A stretch of DNA of 64,000 nt from Streptomyces griseus subsp. griseus (lineage in GTDB: Bacteria; Actinomycetota; Actinomycetes; Streptomycetales; Streptomycetaceae). Positions within the stretch are counted from its first letter, which is position 1, and every line of letters starts with the position of its first letter. The position numbers and the translations under genes are program-made. The stretch is taken from positions 62,001 through 126,000 of the forward strand of contig NZ_JOJE01000010.1 of NCBI RefSeq assembly GCF_000720255.1. Reading direction: 5' to 3'. A model generated the notes under the pieces. That model saw only the letters and a list, made by a program, of their open reading frames with translations, ran no database searches and was not told the origin of the DNA. Of the stretch, positions 63,775-64,000 are shown in pieces.

Positions 63775-64000
63775 GTGGTACGGGGCCGACTCGCCGTCGG
63801 CGTGATCGTGACCACGGCTGCCGTCGACGTACCCGAGTTGTTGCAGCGGTACCGTGCCCAGCACCCGGACGTCCACGTCGCCCTCCGGTCCGGACGCGGC
63901 GACGACCTCGCGGCGGCGGTCCGGGACGGCGAATTGGACATCGCCTTTCTCGGCCTGCCGGAGGGCGAGCGGCCCTCCGGCGTGGAACCGTCGTCCTCGA
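63775..64000 (+). pseudogene. 5'-truncated LysR substrate-binding-domain fragment (runs off window)
   Basis: In a frame different from the HNH gene, GRLAVGVIVTTAAVDVPELL and the following QRYRAQHPDVHVALRS, then GELDIAFLGLPEGE, form the start of a LysR effector-binding domain. The roughly 90-residue helix-turn-helix that should precede it is absent: the HNH gene occupies that space. A GTG at 63775 is in frame without a clear ribosome-binding site. The 3' end lies beyond the window. Confidence 0.6.

Overview
The window is a chromosomal segment of a Streptomyces or close actinomycete relative. The evidence is very high G+C in coding DNA, frequent GTG starts, G+C-rich third codon positions, and a gene order matching the Streptomyces core: nuo operon, demethylmenaquinone methyltransferase, futalosine-pathway menaquinone genes, System II cytochrome c biogenesis, hemL. 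No rRNA, tRNA, CRISPR array, insertion sequence or prophage was seen.

Left to right. (1) 1-11965, minus strand: nuoA to nuoL for respiratory complex I, most junctions being 4-bp stop/start overlaps; the window edge cuts nuoL. (2) 11966-12709: a long regulatory intergenic region with a Rex/Crp-like operator and a strong palindrome. (3) 12.7-18.6 kb: NlpC/P60 wall hydrolase, geranylgeranyl-reductase-type flavoprotein, GNAT, PASTA protein, menG, a badly deleted deacetylase/acyltransferase relic and a GH18-like lipoprotein. (4) 18.6-24.2 kb: amidohydrolase-like protein, mqnC, prepilin peptidase, Ser/Thr kinase, mqnA. (5) 24.2-34.8 kb: cold-shock protein, azlC/azlD with a regulator, methyltransferase, RTX-repeat protein, fatty-acid genes (acyl-CoA ligase, MaoC, TetR) with a fabG-type relic, and udgX. 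(6) 34.8-40.3 kb: mqnE, an Lrp regulator, ubiX, a Uma2 gene, mqnP and mqnL. (7) 40.3-51.1 kb: regulators, a transporter, a 15-bp minisatellite, a dual-HTH regulator, a deaminase, a 2-oxoglutarate-type oxygenase, a STAND-like NTPase paired with a membrane-anchored periplasmic-binding-type protein, and a small secreted protein. (8) 51.2-58.9 kb, minus strand: ccsB, resB, ccdA, tlpA, a deacetylase-like lipoprotein, a histidine phosphatase and hemL. (9) 59-64 kb, accessory: a conserved hypothetical, a DUF1648-like relic, a spermidine-synthase-like membrane protein, a phosphorothioate-type HNH restriction enzyme and a 5'-truncated LysR fragment.

Much of the window serves one physiology. Complex I reduces menaquinone. 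MqnA, MqnE and MqnC build the naphthoate nucleus. MqnP, MqnL and UbiX prenylate and decarboxylate it, MenG methylates it, and a reductase may saturate its tail. Ccs proteins mature c-type cytochromes, and HemL feeds heme synthesis.

The most unusual features are several independent gene relics made by internal deletion, most clearly a 31-codon in-frame remnant of a FabG4-like reductase still coupled to maoC; a two-gene STAND NTPase plus surface-sensor module; and several unannotated palindromes and tandem repeats.
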